Positions 17,998-28,843 of a stretch of 64,000 nucleotides of DNA are shown in pieces. Positions within the stretch are counted from its first letter, which is position 1, and each line of letters starts with the position of its first letter. The notes below the pieces were generated by a model. The model worked only from the letters and a program-made list of their open reading frames with translations, did no database searches and was not told where the DNA came from. The stretch is from Weissella confusa. GTDB lineage: Bacteria > Bacillota > Bacilli > Lactobacillales > Lactobacillaceae. A program made the translations under genes and the position numbers. Location: assembly GCF_004766315.1 (NCBI RefSeq), contig NZ_PVSN01000021.1, forward strand, positions 29,814 through 93,813. Reading direction: 5' to 3'.

Positions 17998-19514
17998 GTG
18001 AGAGTCGATCACTGAATGAAGAATGTGGCATTTTCGGCGTCTGGGGACATCAATCAGCAGCCGATTTGACCTATTATGGGTTGCACGCTTTGCAACACCG
18101 CGGTCAAGAAGGTGCTGGTATCGTGGCCAACAAGCAGGGGCATCTTTGGCAAGAACGTGGACTTGGTTTGTTGAGCGACGTGTTCAGTGACCCAAGTCGC
18201 TTGCAACATTTGCAAGGACAATCAGCCATTGGTCACGTGCGATACGCAACGGCTGGTTCAGCCGGAATTGAAAACATTCAACCACTGATGGTGAATTTTT
18301 CAGATATGCAATTATCACTTGCACATAATGGCAACATCACGAATGCTTTGTCGCTACGTCGTTCATTGGAGCAAAACGGTGCGATTTTCCAATCATCATC
18401 AGATACGGAAGTGCTATTACATTTGATTCGCCGTTCAACGGCGTCAACGTTCTATGACAAATTGAAGGATGCTTTGCGTACAGTGTGCGGTGGCTTTGCT
18501 TTTTTGCTACTAACACCAACTGCTATGTATGCAGCACTAGACCCGCACGGATTCCGTCCGTTTGTGGTCGGACAATTACCAGATGGTCAATATATTGTGA
18601 CCAGTGAAACGGCGGCTTTGAATGCGGTTGGCGCGACGTTTATCCGTGATGTACAACCGGGTGAGTTGATCACGATTGATCAACACGGTTTGAAGATTGA
18701 TCACTACACGACTAACACTGATTTGCATATTGATGCGATGGAATACATTTACTTTGCACGACCAGATTCAGATATCTACGGGGTGAATGTCCATACGGCT
18801 CGTAAGCGGATGGGGCGTTTGTTGGCCGCCGAACAGCCGGTTGAGGCAGACTTGGTTGTTGGTGTCCCAAATTCTTCATTATCAGCTGCCATGGGTTTTG
18901 CGGAAGCCGCTGGTTTGCCTAACGAAATGGGGCTGGTTAAGAATCAATACATTGCTCGAACGTTTATCGAACCAACCCAAGAACGTCGCGAACGCGCGGC
19001 GCGTATGAAGTTGAGCGCCGTGCCGTCAGTTGTGGCCGGTAAGCGCGTAGTCTTGATTGATGATTCGATTGTCCGAGGCACGACATCTAAGTTTATCGTG
19101 CGGATGCTACGTGAAGCCGGCGCGAGTGAGGTTCATATTCGAATTGCTTCGCCAGCTTTCAAGTATCCATCATTCTATGGTGTCGATATGCAGACAACAG
19201 AAGAGTTGTTGGCCGCTAATTACACGATGAGTGAAATGCAAGAGATGTTGGGCGTTGATTCATTAGCCTTTCTGTCAGTTGACGGGTTGGTTGAAGCGAT
19301 TGACTTGCCATATGAAGGAAACGGGACTGGTTTAACGACTGCCTATTTTGACGGTCACTATCCATCACCGATTTATGATTACGAGCCAACCTTGGCAGAG
19401 GCGAAGGCTGCAGGACAGGTTGACTTTCAACCTGAACCAACAACGACTTACCATCCGAACCAGGTGGCGTCGATTCAAAAACAACAATTACAAGATGCAC
19501 AGACAGTTGGTTAA
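17979..19514 (+). CDS. purF: Amidophosphoribosyltransferase
   Basis: A 511-residue enzyme for the committed step: PRPP plus glutamine to phosphoribosylamine. The N-terminal nucleophile Cys lies at residue 16 ([11 protein letters not shown]), behind a short propeptide that must be cleaved. The glutaminase domain follows, then the PRPP site [16 protein letters not shown] (about residues 350-365). The C-terminal tail is unusually long and rich in Gln and Pro. As the flux-controlling enzyme it should be feedback-inhibited by purine nucleotides, as in the family. Confidence 0.96.
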   Translation: MATQPVSESRSLNEECGIFGVWGHQSAADLTYYGLHALQHRGQEGAGIVANKQGHLWQERGLGLLSDVFSDPSRLQHLQGQSAIGHVRYATAGSAGIENIQPLMVNFSDMQLSLAHNGNITNALSLRRSLEQNGAIFQSSSDTEVLLHLIRRSTASTFYDKLKDALRTVCGGFAFLLLTPTAMYAALDPHGFRPFVVGQLPDGQYIVTSETAALNAVGATFIRDVQPGELITIDQHGLKIDHYTTNTDLHIDAMEYIYFARPDSDIYGVNVHTARKRMGRLLAAEQPVEADLVVGVPNSSLSAAMGFAEAAGLPNEMGLVKNQYIARTFIEPTQERRERAARMKLSAVPSVVAGKRVVLIDDSIVRGTTSKFIVRMLREAGASEVHIRIASPAFKYPSFYGVDMQTTEELLAANYTMSEMQEMLGVDSLAFLSVDGLVEAIDLPYEGNGTGLTTAYFDGHYPSPIYDYEPTLAEAKAAGQVDFQPEPTTTYHPNQVASIQKQQLQDAQTVG

Positions 19515-19529
19515 TTCATTGGGGGAGTT

Positions 19530-20567
19530 ATGACGAATCAAAATGCATACGCGAATGCAGGCGTTGATGTTGCCGCTGGTGAACAAGCCGTCGATTTGAT
19601 GGGCAACGCCGTATCGGCAACTTATACACCGCAAGTACTTGGCGGCATTGGTGGCTTTTGGGCCGCCTTTGCCTTGGGTAATACGTATCGTGATCCGGTG
19701 TTGATTTCAGGAACGGATGGTGTCGGGACAAAGTTGCTGCTAGCAATTGCGGCCGATAAGCACGATACAATTGGCCAAGATTTAGTTGCGATGGTGATGA
19801 ATGATATTTTGGCGCAAGGTGCTAAGCCACTTTTCCTCCTCGACTATCTGGCGATTGCTAAGATGACACCTGAAAAAGTGGCGACCATTGTCACTGGTAT
19901 CGCCCAAGCAACGCAAGCAGTTGGGGCTGCTTTGATTGGTGGTGAATCAGCTGAATTGCCTGGTATGTATGCCCCAAACCACTATGATTTGGCTGCGTTC
20001 GGTGTCGGCGTTGTTGAGCGCGATGAGATGCTAAATCCGGCTGATGTGGTCGCGGGGGATGTGTTGATTGGATTGCCATCTAGTGGTGTGCATTCCAACG
20101 GCTATGCCTTGGTGCGCGAAGTCTTTGGTATCCACGAAGAATCAGATTTTTTGAAACTACCAACGCGTTTGCAAGAGGCATTGCTAAAGCCGACCACGTT
20201 GTACGCCCCAGCAATTCTACCTTTGCTGGCCCAAAAGATGATTGTCAGCATGGCACATATTACGGGTGGCGGTATCGTTGGCAATCTGCCCCGTGCGCAC
20301 GGTGAGCAGGTAACGGCAAACTTGCATTGGGGTTCATGGCCAATGTTACCGATTTTCACGGAGATTCAGACACGTGGCAATTTGACAGCAACGGACATGT
20401 TGGAGACGTTTAACCTTGGTTTGGGCATGATTTTGATTGTGAAAGCGAACCAGGTCGACGCGGCCGTGACGATGTTCCAAGATGCCAATCAACCAGCGTT
20501 TATCATTGGTGAAATGGTTGCCCGTGAATCAGAACCAATTATCTGGCAAGGAGCGCAACCATGGTGA
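19530..20567 (+). CDS. purM: AIR synthase
   Basis: A 345-residue phosphoribosylformylglycinamidine cyclo-ligase, which closes the imidazole ring. Typical segments: YANAGVDVAAGEQAVDLM at the N-terminus, ISGTDGVGTKLLLA (about 52-65), GAALIGGESAELPGMY (about 131-146) and HITGGGIVGNLPR. It starts at ATG 19530 after GGGGGAG. It overlaps purN by 7 nt. Confidence 0.96.
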   Translation: MTNQNAYANAGVDVAAGEQAVDLMGNAVSATYTPQVLGGIGGFWAAFALGNTYRDPVLISGTDGVGTKLLLAIAADKHDTIGQDLVAMVMNDILAQGAKPLFLLDYLAIAKMTPEKVATIVTGIAQATQAVGAALIGGESAELPGMYAPNHYDLAAFGVGVVERDEMLNPADVVAGDVLIGLPSSGVHSNGYALVREVFGIHEESDFLKLPTRLQEALLKPTTLYAPAILPLLAQKMIVSMAHITGGGIVGNLPRAHGEQVTANLHWGSWPMLPIFTEIQTRGNLTATDMLETFNLGLGMILIVKANQVDAAVTMFQDANQPAFIIGEMVARESEPIIWQGAQPW

Positions 20568-21151
20568 ACAAGCCAAAACTTACTGTTTTTGCGTCAGGCA
20601 CTGGCTCGAATCTAGCGGCATTGCTGAAAGCTGCCCAAGCCGACACACTCGGTGGTGATATTGTGCGGGTTGTGATTGATCGCAAAAACGCCGGGGCGAT
20701 TGCCATTGCTGAGGCGGCTAATATTCCGGTATTGCAAATTCGCTACCCGGCTTTCGAGTCACGAGAGGCGGCCGAGCAAGAAATTGTTAAAACGCTAGAG
20801 GCGGACGGTGTGACCGGTATTTTATTAGCTGGTTATATGCGTATTTTGACGCCATATATTGTCCAAGCGTTTGAACAACGTATCCTAAATATTCATCCAG
20901 CGTTATTGCCTAGTTTTCCTGGTAATAACGCAATCGCTGACGCCTGGGACGCTGGCGTTAAAGTGACTGGCGTAACGATTCATTATGTTGATACGGGGGT
21001 TGACTCAGGGCAAATTATTGCGCAGACGCCAGTCCTTATTTCAGAAGACGAAACAATTGATGAACTGACTGCACGTATTCACGACGCGGAACATCATTTG
21101 TATCCAGAAACTGTTGCAAAGCTAATTAAAGAAGGAGCATTTCAAGCATGA
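20561..21151 (+). CDS. purN: GAR transformylase PurN
   Basis: A 196-residue enzyme that formylates GAR with 10-formyl-tetrahydrofolate. It shows [14 protein letters not shown] (about 9-22), [24 protein letters not shown] (about 109-120, with catalytic Asn and His), and [16 protein letters not shown] with the catalytic Asp. It overlaps purH by an ATGA. Its cofactor is supplied by the fhs product in the same operon. Confidence 0.96.
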   Translation: MVNKPKLTVFASGTGSNLAALLKAAQADTLGGDIVRVVIDRKNAGAIAIAEAANIPVLQIRYPAFESREAAEQEIVKTLEADGVTGILLAGYMRILTPYIVQAFEQRILNIHPALLPSFPGNNAIADAWDAGVKVTGVTIHYVDTGVDSGQIIAQTPVLISEDETIDELTARIHDAEHHLYPETVAKLIKEGAFQA

Positions 21152-22671
21152 CACGAGCACTACTAAGCGTTTCAGATAAGACCGGTTTGGCGGAGTTTGC
21201 CAAGGGACTAGTTGCATTGGGCTATGAGCTGGTTTCAACTGGCGGAACATTGGCAGCGTTACAGACAGCTGATTTACCAGTGACACCAATCGATGAGGTG
21301 ACACAATTTCCTGAAATGCTCGATGGACGTGTGAAGACGTTGCACCCACGTGTCCATGCTGGCTTGCTAGCCAAGCGTGACAATCCAGACCATATGGCAA
21401 CGTTGGCCGAACATGACATTACGCCAATTGATTTGGTTGTGGTGAATTTGTACCCATTCAAGGAAACGATTCAAAAGCCAGGCGTGACATTGGCGGATGC
21501 CATTGAGAATATTGATATTGGTGGTCCATCAATGTTGCGTTCAGCGGCTAAAAATTATGCGGCGGTATTACCAGTTGTTGATCCAACTGACTATGACGTT
21601 GTGCTTGAAAAGCTCCAAACCAACACAATTGATGATGCGTTCCGTCGTCAACTAGGTGCCAAGGTTTTCCGTCACACGGCTGCCTACGATGCTTTGATTG
21701 CCGACTACTTGACGGAAGAAGAATTCCCAGCGCAAAAGACCGTCACCTATGAATTGTTTGAGCCATTGCGTTATGGCGAAAATAGTCACCAACAAGCGGC
21801 TGCATACCGCGATGCATTGCCAACGGCGTACTCAGTTTTGTCTGCTGATATTTTGCACGGTAAGCAATTGTCATATAACAATATTCGTGATGCTGATGCT
21901 GCCTTGCGTATTATTGCTGAGTTTGATGAGCCAACCGTTGTGACGGTTAAGCACATGAATCCAGCTGGAATTGGGCAAGGAACGACGATTGAAACCGCTT
22001 GGGATGCGGCCTTTGCTGCTGATGACATCTCTATTTTTGGTGGCATCGTCGCTTTGAACCGTGAAGTTGATTTGGCGACTGCTGAAAAGATGCACCAAAT
22101 TTTCTTGGAGATTATCATTGCGCCAAGCTTTACGCCTGAAGCGTACGATGTGTTGGCTAAGAAGAATTTGCGTTTGTTGACAGTGCCGTTCACAACGGAT
22201 GTCCCACAAGAGGTTGAATTGACAGCCGTCCTTGGTGGTGTCGTGATGCAAGAGCGTGACTTGGTATCTGAAACGTTGGCCGATTTCGAAGTGGTTGGTA
22301 ATGTGCAACCCACGCCAGCGCAACTTGAAGCGATGATCTTTGCCCAAAAGGCGGTGAAGCACGTGAAGTCAAACGCGATTGTGGTTGCCCAAAAGGGACA
22401 AACGCTTGGCGTTGGGGCGGGCCAACCAAATCGTATCGATTCAGTTAAGATGGCGATTACGAAGGCAAGTGAAAAGCCTGGCTTTGAAAATGCGGTTTTG
22501 GCATCGGACGCCTTCTTCCCAATGGACGACTCAGTAACCTACGCAGCTGAACATGGGATTACGGCAATTGTGGAACCCGGTGGCTCAATTAAGGATCAAG
22601 CGTCAATCGATAAGGCCAACGAACTTGGCATTGCATTGGTATTTTCTGGCACACGCCACTTTAAGCACTAG
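21148..22671 (+). CDS. purH: Bifunctional AICAR transformylase/IMP cyclohydrolase
   Basis: A 507-residue enzyme for the last two steps to IMP. The N-terminal cyclohydrolase domain (about 1-195) has [17 protein letters not shown] and [11 protein letters not shown]. The C-terminal transformylase domain has [11 protein letters not shown] and [14 protein letters not shown]. In most homologues that last motif reads KHxNPCG; here Cys is Ala. I see no cysteine in the whole protein. It uses the 10-formyl-THF made by Fhs. Confidence 0.96.
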   Translation: MTRALLSVSDKTGLAEFAKGLVALGYELVSTGGTLAALQTADLPVTPIDEVTQFPEMLDGRVKTLHPRVHAGLLAKRDNPDHMATLAEHDITPIDLVVVNLYPFKETIQKPGVTLADAIENIDIGGPSMLRSAAKNYAAVLPVVDPTDYDVVLEKLQTNTIDDAFRRQLGAKVFRHTAAYDALIADYLTEEEFPAQKTVTYELFEPLRYGENSHQQAAAYRDALPTAYSVLSADILHGKQLSYNNIRDADAALRIIAEFDEPTVVTVKHMNPAGIGQGTTIETAWDAAFAADDISIFGGIVALNREVDLATAEKMHQIFLEIIIAPSFTPEAYDVLAKKNLRLLTVPFTTDVPQEVELTAVLGGVVMQERDLVSETLADFEVVGNVQPTPAQLEAMIFAQKAVKHVKSNAIVVAQKGQTLGVGAGQPNRIDSVKMAITKASEKPGFENAVLASDAFFPMDDSVTYAAEHGITAIVEPGGSIKDQASIDKANELGIALVFSGTRHFKH

Positions 22672-22680
22672 GAGAGAGAT

Positions 22681-23958
22681 ATGGCGAAGGTGATGGTAAT
22701 TGGGTCCGGGGCCCGCGAACATGCGTTGGCAGAAACGTTTCTGCGAAGTACTGAAGTTGAAGAAGTTATTGTGGTGCCGGGTAATGCTGGCATGCAGTCA
22801 GCGGGTATTCGGACAGTTGATCATGACATGCTGGATGTCACTGGATTGCGTCATCTAGCAGAACAAGAAGCGGTTGATTTGACGTTTGTTGGTTCAGAGG
22901 CGCCCTTGATTGCTGGTGTGGTCGACGTTTTTCAAACAGCAGGGCTAAAGATTTTTGGTCCCACGCAACAAGCTGCGCAGCTAGAAGGTTCAAAGCAATT
23001 TGCCAAGGACGTCATGGCGCAAGCAGGGGTGCCAACCGCTACGTCAGTGATGGTTACCAATGAGTCTAGCGCATTGCAGGCGCTAAAAAACTTTGACTTG
23101 CCACTTGTCATTAAGCAAGATGGTTTGGCAGCCGGCAAGGGCGTGGTGATTTGTCGTGACCGTGAAGATGCTGAAACGATGATTCAACTCGCGTATGAAC
23201 GTCGGGCGGATGCGCCGTTGGTCATTGAGTCATATATGGCGGGTGTGGAGTTTTCAATATTTAGTTTAGTTGGCCCAAATGGTGTCATTCACGCACCAAT
23301 TGCGCAAGATCATAAGCGCCGTTTCGACAATGATCAAGGTCTAAATACTGGTGGTATGGGTGCCTATTCGCCAGTTCGCTGGGTTTCAGATGAGATTGTG
23401 CAAGAAGCCATTCAAACGTTGGTGTTACCAACATTGGACACGATGGCAGCGCGCGCGATGCCGTTCACGGGTGTGTTGTACACAGGTGTGATGCTGACTG
23501 ATGACGGTCCTAAAGTCGTCGAATATAATGTGCGCTTTGGTGATCCGGAGGCTCAGGTTGTTTTGCCACAGCTACAAAGTGATTTTTATGAACTTATTTC
23601 GACACTATTGGCTGGTGAACAACCGAAGGCAATCTGGCAACAGGATGACGTCTATGTTGGCGTCGTGCTGGTGAACCCAAGTTATCCTGCAACAACTACT
23701 GAGCATATCGACCTACCATCATTTTCAATTGCTGACATCAACACATTTTATGCGGGCGTGACGCGAAATGATGATAAACTAATAAGTAATGGTGGTCGTA
23801 TCGCCACGGTTGTCGGTCATGCAGCGACGGCGTCACAGGCGCAAGAGATGGTGTATGAGGCAATTGATGCGACACAAACAACATTAGCTTATCGCCATGA
23901 TATTGGTTATCAGGCGGTTCGAGAAGAAAATAAGGTGGTATCTGGGGATGCAAACTGA
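22681..23958 (+). CDS. purD: GAR synthetase
   Basis: A 425-residue ATP-grasp ligase joining phosphoribosylamine and glycine. Motifs: [13 protein letters not shown] (about 6-18), [19 protein letters not shown] (about 140-158), [10 protein letters not shown] and [16 protein letters not shown] (about 281-296). It follows purH by 9 bp with AGGAGAGA as binding site. The last 11 nt overlap fhs. Confidence 0.96.
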   Translation: MAKVMVIGSGAREHALAETFLRSTEVEEVIVVPGNAGMQSAGIRTVDHDMLDVTGLRHLAEQEAVDLTFVGSEAPLIAGVVDVFQTAGLKIFGPTQQAAQLEGSKQFAKDVMAQAGVPTATSVMVTNESSALQALKNFDLPLVIKQDGLAAGKGVVICRDREDAETMIQLAYERRADAPLVIESYMAGVEFSIFSLVGPNGVIHAPIAQDHKRRFDNDQGLNTGGMGAYSPVRWVSDEIVQEAIQTLVLPTLDTMAARAMPFTGVLYTGVMLTDDGPKVVEYNVRFGDPEAQVVLPQLQSDFYELISTLLAGEQPKAIWQQDDVYVGVVLVNPSYPATTTEHIDLPSFSIADINTFYAGVTRNDDKLISNGGRIATVVGHAATASQAQEMVYEAIDATQTTLAYRHDIGYQAVREENKVVSGDAN

Positions 23959-25609
23959 TATTGAAATTGCACAAGCGGCTGAAGTTTGGCCAATTGAAAA
24001 AATTGCAGAGAAGGCTGGCTTGACGGCAGCTGAATGGGAACCATACGGTCGTGATAAAGCCAAGATTGAAATCGATGAAACTGCCCGACAAAATGATTTG
24101 GGTAAGTTGATTTTGGTGACGTCAATTAACCCAACACCGGCTGGTGAAGGTAAGTCAACGGTGACGGTTGGCTTGGCTGATGCGCTAAGTTTGGCTGGTA
24201 AGAAGACAATGGTTGCGTTGCGTGAGCCATCACTTGGACCAGTTATGGGCTTGAAGGGTGGTGCCACTGGTGGTGGATACGCCCAAGTTGTCCCAATGGC
24301 TGACATCAACTTGCACTTTACGGGTGATTTCCATGCTTTGACAAGTGCCCACAACACGTTGGCTGCCGTTATCGATAACAGCATCTACCAAGGAAATCCT
24401 TTGAACATTGACCCACGTCGTTTGCTTTGGAAGCGCGCTTTGGACGTTAATGATCGTGCTTTGCGCCACATTACAATTGGTTTGGGTGGCCCAACTTCTG
24501 GGGTGCCACGTGAAGATGGTTTTGATATCACGGTTGCTTCTGAACTGATGGCTATTTTGACGTTGTCACATGATTTGATGGATATGAAGGCGCGTATTGA
24601 ACGCATCGTTATCGGTTACACGTATGACAAGGAACCTGTGACAGTTAAGGACTTGGGCGTTGCTGGGGCGTTGACGACGTTGTTGAAGGATGCGATTAAG
24701 CCAAACTTGGTTCAAACGATTGCCCACACGCCAACGTTGATTCACGGAGGCCCATTTGCCAATATTGCGCAAGGAACCAACTCAGTTCGCGCAACTAAGA
24801 CAGCTTTGCAATTGGCGGACTACGTTGTCACTGAAGCTGGTTTCGGGGCTGACTTGGGTGGTGAGAAGTTTTTGGACTTCAAGGTGCCATTGTTGGGCAA
24901 GACACCGGACGCAATTGTCATTGTGGCGACGGTACGTGCGTTGAAGATGCACGGCGGTTTGCCTAAGACGGAATTGACGGAACCTAATTTGGACGCTTTG
25001 TCAGCTGGCTTGGCTAACTTGGGGCAACACTTGCAGAGTATGTCACGTTACGGCGTGCCAGTTGTCGTTGCCGTTAACCGCTTTGTGAGTGACACACCTG
25101 AAGAAATCGAGATGGTTGAAAATTACGTTCGTGAGCGTGGTGCTGAGGCCTACATGGCTGACGTTTGGGCGCAAGGTGGTGCTGGTGCGCCAGAGTTGGC
25201 GCAAGCGGTTATCGCAGCTACTGAGCAAGAAAGTCACTTTACGCCATTGTATGCACCTGAAGATGATGCTGTCACAAAGATCGAAAAGATTGTACAAACA
25301 ATTTACGGCGGTGCTGGTGTTGAGTTGTCAGATAAGGCTGCTAAGCAATTGCGTGAGTTTGCTAAGCGTGGTTGGGATAAGATGCCAGTTATCATGGCAA
25401 AGACGCAATACTCACTAAGTGACGATGCGAAGAAGTTGGGCGCACCGGCGAACTTTAAGATTCATGTGCGTGAATTTGTGCCTAAGTTAGGCGCTGGCTT
25501 CTTGGTTGCCTTGACTGGTTCAATTTTGACGATGCCTGGCTTGCCAAGTCACCCGGCAGCATATGATATTGATATTGATGAAAGCGGTCAGATTACTGGC
25601 TTGTTCTAA
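23948..25609 (+). CDS. fhs: Formate-tetrahydrofolate ligase
   Basis: A 553-residue enzyme that makes 10-formyl-THF from formate, THF and ATP. The P-loop [18 protein letters not shown] (about 59-76) and the segments [19 protein letters not shown] and [13 protein letters not shown] are diagnostic. I chose ATG 23948, with AAGGTGG about 9 nt upstream; the frame further upstream runs inside purD. It ends the pur operon and supplies the one-carbon donor for PurN and PurH, so the operon pairs purine synthesis with its cofactor. No cysteine was seen. Confidence 0.95.
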   Translation: MQTDIEIAQAAEVWPIEKIAEKAGLTAAEWEPYGRDKAKIEIDETARQNDLGKLILVTSINPTPAGEGKSTVTVGLADALSLAGKKTMVALREPSLGPVMGLKGGATGGGYAQVVPMADINLHFTGDFHALTSAHNTLAAVIDNSIYQGNPLNIDPRRLLWKRALDVNDRALRHITIGLGGPTSGVPREDGFDITVASELMAILTLSHDLMDMKARIERIVIGYTYDKEPVTVKDLGVAGALTTLLKDAIKPNLVQTIAHTPTLIHGGPFANIAQGTNSVRATKTALQLADYVVTEAGFGADLGGEKFLDFKVPLLGKTPDAIVIVATVRALKMHGGLPKTELTEPNLDALSAGLANLGQHLQSMSRYGVPVVVAVNRFVSDTPEEIEMVENYVRERGAEAYMADVWAQGGAGAPELAQAVIAATEQESHFTPLYAPEDDAVTKIEKIVQTIYGGAGVELSDKAAKQLREFAKRGWDKMPVIMAKTQYSLSDDAKKLGAPANFKIHVREFVPKLGAGFLVALTGSILTMPGLPSHPAAYDIDIDESGQITGLF

Positions 25610-25610
25610 A

Positions 25611-25657
25611 ATTGCATACAAAAAGCCGATCTAACTGATCGGCTTTTTGTATGCAAT
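25611..25657. terminator. Perfect 21-bp bidirectional terminator
   Basis: Arms 25611-25631 and 25637-25657 are perfectly complementary with a TAACT loop. It terminates the pur operon and also contains the stop and last codons of the convergent acetyltransferase gene. Confidence 0.9.
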
Positions 25658-26092
25658 GATGTTGTTGTAAGCACCCGTTTTAATGAAACCAAGCTTTTCC
25701 AAGACACGCTGTGAAGCGACGTTATCAACAAATGTTTCAGCTAGTAGAGTTGTTGGGTTCGGTAGTGCTGCAATAAAGCTGTGTAAAGCTTGGGTCATAA
25801 TGCCGTGACCTGTAAACCGGCTATCTAAGAAATAGGCCAGGTCATATTCATTGGGGATGAAGTCGCCGGTTTCTGAGACCCGTGCGTAGGTGATAATGCT
25901 ACCGATAATTTGTGATTTATACACGATGGCAGCCTGGAATGGCTGATATAAATCCGTTTCAAACATCATGCGACGTTGCTGCGTGTCTGCATCGGGCAAA
26001 CCAGCTCCTTGCATAATTTCAGGTTGTGCGATTAATTTTTCATAGGCATCGAAGTCTGTCGATTGCCAGGAACGTAAGGTGATTTTAGCCAT
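25631..26092 (-). CDS. GNAT family N-acetyltransferase (RimJ/RimL-like)
   Basis: A 153-residue acetyltransferase of the RimJ/RimL subgroup. The acetyl-CoA region is visible as YFLDSRFTGHGIMTQALHSF (about 87-106; the usual RGxG/A loop is degenerate, FTGHG). NVASQRVLEKLGFIKTGAY (about 125-143) is the closing motif. The acceptor is unknown. Its last codons lie inside the shared terminator. It is followed upstream on the same strand by the PAP2-like gene, 3 bp away, so the two are probably co-transcribed. Confidence 0.8.
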   Translation of the reverse strand: MAKITLRSWQSTDFDAYEKLIAQPEIMQGAGLPDADTQQRRMMFETDLYQPFQAAIVYKSQIIGSIITYARVSETGDFIPNEYDLAYFLDSRFTGHGIMTQALHSFIAALPNPTTLLAETFVDNVASQRVLEKLGFIKTGAYNNIIAYKKPIS

Positions 26093-26095
26093 TTT

Positions 26096-26743
26096 TTAGA
26101 ACCATGAATTACTGAATCCGTTCATGCGGTACGCGCGCGGGGCGTAATTACCATAGAACTGTGCGGCGAGTTGTAACCAAGCAATCGCGAGTAGCCAGCC
26201 AGCCACAGCATCAGAAAATGTGTAGTTAGTTGAGAGAATCGTGCCGATAAAGGTGAGAATCCACCCCGTTAAAATAATAATTTGACCAGCAATTTGACGC
26301 GGAAATGATTTCAACTCCGGCACGACAATCTTGCTGAGAAAGAAATAAAGTAACGTGACGAAAAACATGGTATGGGCTGGAAACTGGGTGACCTGCCCGG
26401 CTAAACGGTGGTGAAAAATTAACGAAAAGATGTTAATCAGTAACCAACCGCTGATAGTTGTCAGGACAATCCAAGCAGCTGGAATTTTGAACTTAAAGCC
26501 CCAAAGTAGAAAGGCAAGTGCAAAAATGACCAGGCCAAATAACAAGCCGTGACTAAACAAAACGAATGGTTTAGTTAATGTCGATAGTGACGCAGGGGCC
26601 AGGCTATCTAAAAAATTCTGCTCGGTTGAATCGATCAGGGTCAGCGTTGGTGCGCTGACGAAAGTACTGATGGTTAGAATTAAAAACGCCAGTACACTTA
26701 TTATTAGCATAATAAGCCGGCTTTTAGAGGGCTTAATGATCAT
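26096..26743 (-). CDS. PAP2-like membrane protein with a degenerate active site
   Basis: A 215-residue protein with about six membrane helices that resembles PAP2 lipid phosphatases. The three catalytic motifs are only partly kept: HHRLAG in place of KxxxxxxRP, FPAHT in place of PSGH, and STNYTFSDAVAG where SRxxxxxHxxxD is expected. The Arg of motif 1, the His of motif 2 and the Asp before AVAG remain, but the motif 3 His is not visible. It may be inactive or act on another substrate. ATG 26743 is preferred over an upstream TTG, with AAAGGAG about 12 nt upstream. Confidence 0.65.
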   Translation of the reverse strand: MIIKPSKSRLIMLIISVLAFLILTISTFVSAPTLTLIDSTEQNFLDSLAPASLSTLTKPFVLFSHGLLFGLVIFALAFLLWGFKFKIPAAWIVLTTISGWLLINIFSLIFHHRLAGQVTQFPAHTMFFVTLLYFFLSKIVVPELKSFPRQIAGQIIILTGWILTFIGTILSTNYTFSDAVAGWLLAIAWLQLAAQFYGNYAPRAYRMNGFSNSWF

Positions 26744-26885
26744 GATAATCGACAACTCCTTTAACAACCAATGTGGTTAACTAACTTTTCCTCTATCGTA
26801 TCATCAATGTTTTTAAAAAGGGTGTGATTAAGTTTTATGCTTAAGCGGTATTTAAGAAGTTTTTGGGATTAGATTGCGAGTTGGG

Positions 26886-26914
26886 TTGACGACGCCTGAA
26901 AACATGCTTATACT
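26886..26914 (+). promoter_or_regulatory. Promoter of the lysP leader
   Basis: TTGACG (26886-26891) and TATACT (26909-26914), exactly 17 bp apart, just upstream of the lysine riboswitch. I see nothing else in 26744-26885. Confidence 0.8.
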
Positions 26915-26929
26915 TAGTTTCATAAATTA

Positions 26930-27170
26930 AATATGACATAGAGGTCGCAACCAACATGAGTGGTCAACCAAGTCGGCAGACAAGGCGGTTGATTTAAAGG
27001 GGCGGTTGCCGAAATGTGTTTTCACGGCGGTGAAACATGTTGGTCCTTACGTGAACAACGGAAGGACTGTCGCAGCAAAATTCGTCGGCTGCGGAGCGCT
27101 ATCGACAACACTAATGATTTCAAACGAGGTCCCTAGTTTATGCGATGGTATGAACTGGGGACTTTTTTCG
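26930..27170 (+). ncRNA. Lysine riboswitch (L-box)
   Basis: The aptamer core is recognisable: ATAGAGGTCGCAAC near the 5' end (about 26938-26951), ATGAGTGG, and AAAGGGGCGGTTGCCGAA (about 26996-27013). A terminator follows, with GTCCCTAGTTTATGCG pairing to the region ending AACTGGGGAC and a T-run (27129-27168). When lysine is bound the terminator should form and lysP should be off. Confidence 0.88.
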
Positions 27171-27211
27171 TTCTCACGAGTGCGATTAGGCCTCTCTATA
27201 TAGGAGGAATT

Positions 27212-28681
27212 ATGTCAGATAATCAACAGAATCAAGGGACGCTGAAGCGCACGATGAAGACGCGTCACCTGTCAATGATTGCCCTTGGTGGGACAATCGG
27301 AACTGGTTTGTTCGTTGCCTCAGGTGCAACGGTTGCACAAGCTGGACCATTCGGAGCCCTGACTGCTTATGCGGTTATCGGTTTGATGGTTTACTTCTTG
27401 ATGACCAGTTTGGGTGAGATGGCGACTTACATGCCAGTTTCAGGTTCATTCTCAACGTTCGCCGATCGTTTCGTTGATCCTGCTTTCGGTTTTGCCATGG
27501 GTTGGAATTATTGGTTTAATTGGGCAATTACGGTTGCGGTTGAAGCGGCAACGGTCGGTGTGGTCATGGGCTACTGGTTGCCAAATGTTCCAAGTTGGAT
27601 TTGGTCAGCACTAGTGTTGCTCTTGATTACGGTCATTAACTTGATGTCAGCTAAGTCATACGCTGAAACTGAGTTCTGGATGGCAACAATTAAGGTTGTT
27701 GCGGTTGTTGCGTTCTTGGTCATCGGAGTTGCAACGATCTTCGGTATCATGGCTTATCACCCGGATGTCCCACGTAACTTGTCAGCTGGTGGTAACCACG
27801 GATTTGTTGGTGGTGTTGGTGGTATGCTAGCCGTCTTCATGGTGGCTGGTTTCTCATTCCAAGGAACTGAAATGGTTGGTATTACGGCTGGTGAGTCAGA
27901 AACACCAGAAACGTCAGTGCCAACGGCTATCAAGCAAGTCTTCTGGCGTATCCTATTGTTCTACATCCTTGCCATCTTCATTATTGGGGCATTGATTTAC
28001 TACAAGGATCCAAACTTGCTCCGTTCAAGTGAAACAAACATTGCGGTCTCACCATTTACTTTGGTCTTTAAGCAAGCTGGTTTGGCTGCTGCCGCTTCAA
28101 TTATGAACGCTGTTATCTTGACGTCAGTTATTTCTTCAGCTAACTCTGGTGTATACGCTTCAACGCGTATGTTGTACGCTATGGCCGTTGAAGGAAAGGC
28201 GCCAAAGATATTCGCACGTGTTAACATCAACACGGGTATTCCAGTACCAGCTTTGTTGGCTACGGTTGCCGTTGGTTTGTTGACGTTCGTCACGTCTGTT
28301 TTCGGACCTGGCATCTACTACTACTTGGTGGCTGCTTCAGGTTTGACTGGATTCATCGCTTGGATTGGTATCGCGATTTCACACTATCGTTTCCGTCGTG
28401 CCTTTGTCGCACAAGGTCGTGATGTGAAGAAGCTCCGCTACCATGCTAAGTGGTTCCCAGTTGGCCCAATCTTGGCTTTGGTATTGTCAATCGTCGTTGT
28501 TGTTGGACAAGATTTGGCATCATTCCAAGGACCAATTTCACACTGGAACTGGTCAGGAATTATCACAACGTACATGTCACTACCATTGTTTATTGGGTTG
28601 TACCTTGGATACAAGATTAAGCACAAGACAAAGTTGCGTAAGTTGACGGAAGTTGATTTGGATACGGACGCACGACAATAA
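27212..28681 (+). CDS. lysP: Lysine-specific amino acid permease
   Basis: A 489-residue, 12-helix APC-family permease. It opens LKRTMKTRHLSMIALGGTIGTGLFVASG, the LysP-type substrate-binding start, and has SFQGTEMVGITAGE (about residues 217-230) and SSANSGVYASTRMLYAMA in later helices. The lysine riboswitch immediately upstream supports lysine as substrate. ATG 27212 has a strong TAGGAGGAA site 4 nt upstream. It is monocistronic, with a terminator downstream. Confidence 0.93.
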   Translation: MSDNQQNQGTLKRTMKTRHLSMIALGGTIGTGLFVASGATVAQAGPFGALTAYAVIGLMVYFLMTSLGEMATYMPVSGSFSTFADRFVDPAFGFAMGWNYWFNWAITVAVEAATVGVVMGYWLPNVPSWIWSALVLLLITVINLMSAKSYAETEFWMATIKVVAVVAFLVIGVATIFGIMAYHPDVPRNLSAGGNHGFVGGVGGMLAVFMVAGFSFQGTEMVGITAGESETPETSVPTAIKQVFWRILLFYILAIFIIGALIYYKDPNLLRSSETNIAVSPFTLVFKQAGLAAAASIMNAVILTSVISSANSGVYASTRMLYAMAVEGKAPKIFARVNINTGIPVPALLATVAVGLLTFVTSVFGPGIYYYLVAASGLTGFIAWIGIAISHYRFRRAFVAQGRDVKKLRYHAKWFPVGPILALVLSIVVVVGQDLASFQGPISHWNWSGIITTYMSLPLFIGLYLGYKIKHKTKLRKLTEVDLDTDARQ

Positions 28682-28691
28682 TAATGTTCAA

Positions 28692-28723
28692 AAACGCACA
28701 AGCTGTAAGCTTGTGTGTTTTTT
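28692..28723 (+). terminator. Terminator after lysP
   Basis: AAACGCACAAGC pairs with GCTTGTGTGTTT (G-U tolerated) around TGTAA, followed by T's. Confidence 0.8.
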
Positions 28724-28758
28724 GTTTGAATATTGGAACAGATAACAAACAAAAATTG

Positions 28759-28787
28759 TGTACAAAAAAAGTGAAAAATAGTACAAT
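28759..28787 (+). promoter_or_regulatory. Candidate promoter of pyk
   Basis: TGTACA (28759-28764) and TACAAT (28782-28787), 17 bp apart, 57 bp before the pyk start. Confidence 0.5.
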
Positions 28788-28843
28788 TAATGTCAGTTAG
28801 ATAGATACACTATCAACACAAAACGAAGGAGATTTTTCAGATC

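Noticed and set aside
21786..22362. Two overlapping minus-strand frames inside purH
   Set aside because: Both overlap a fully conserved gene and have no start signals.
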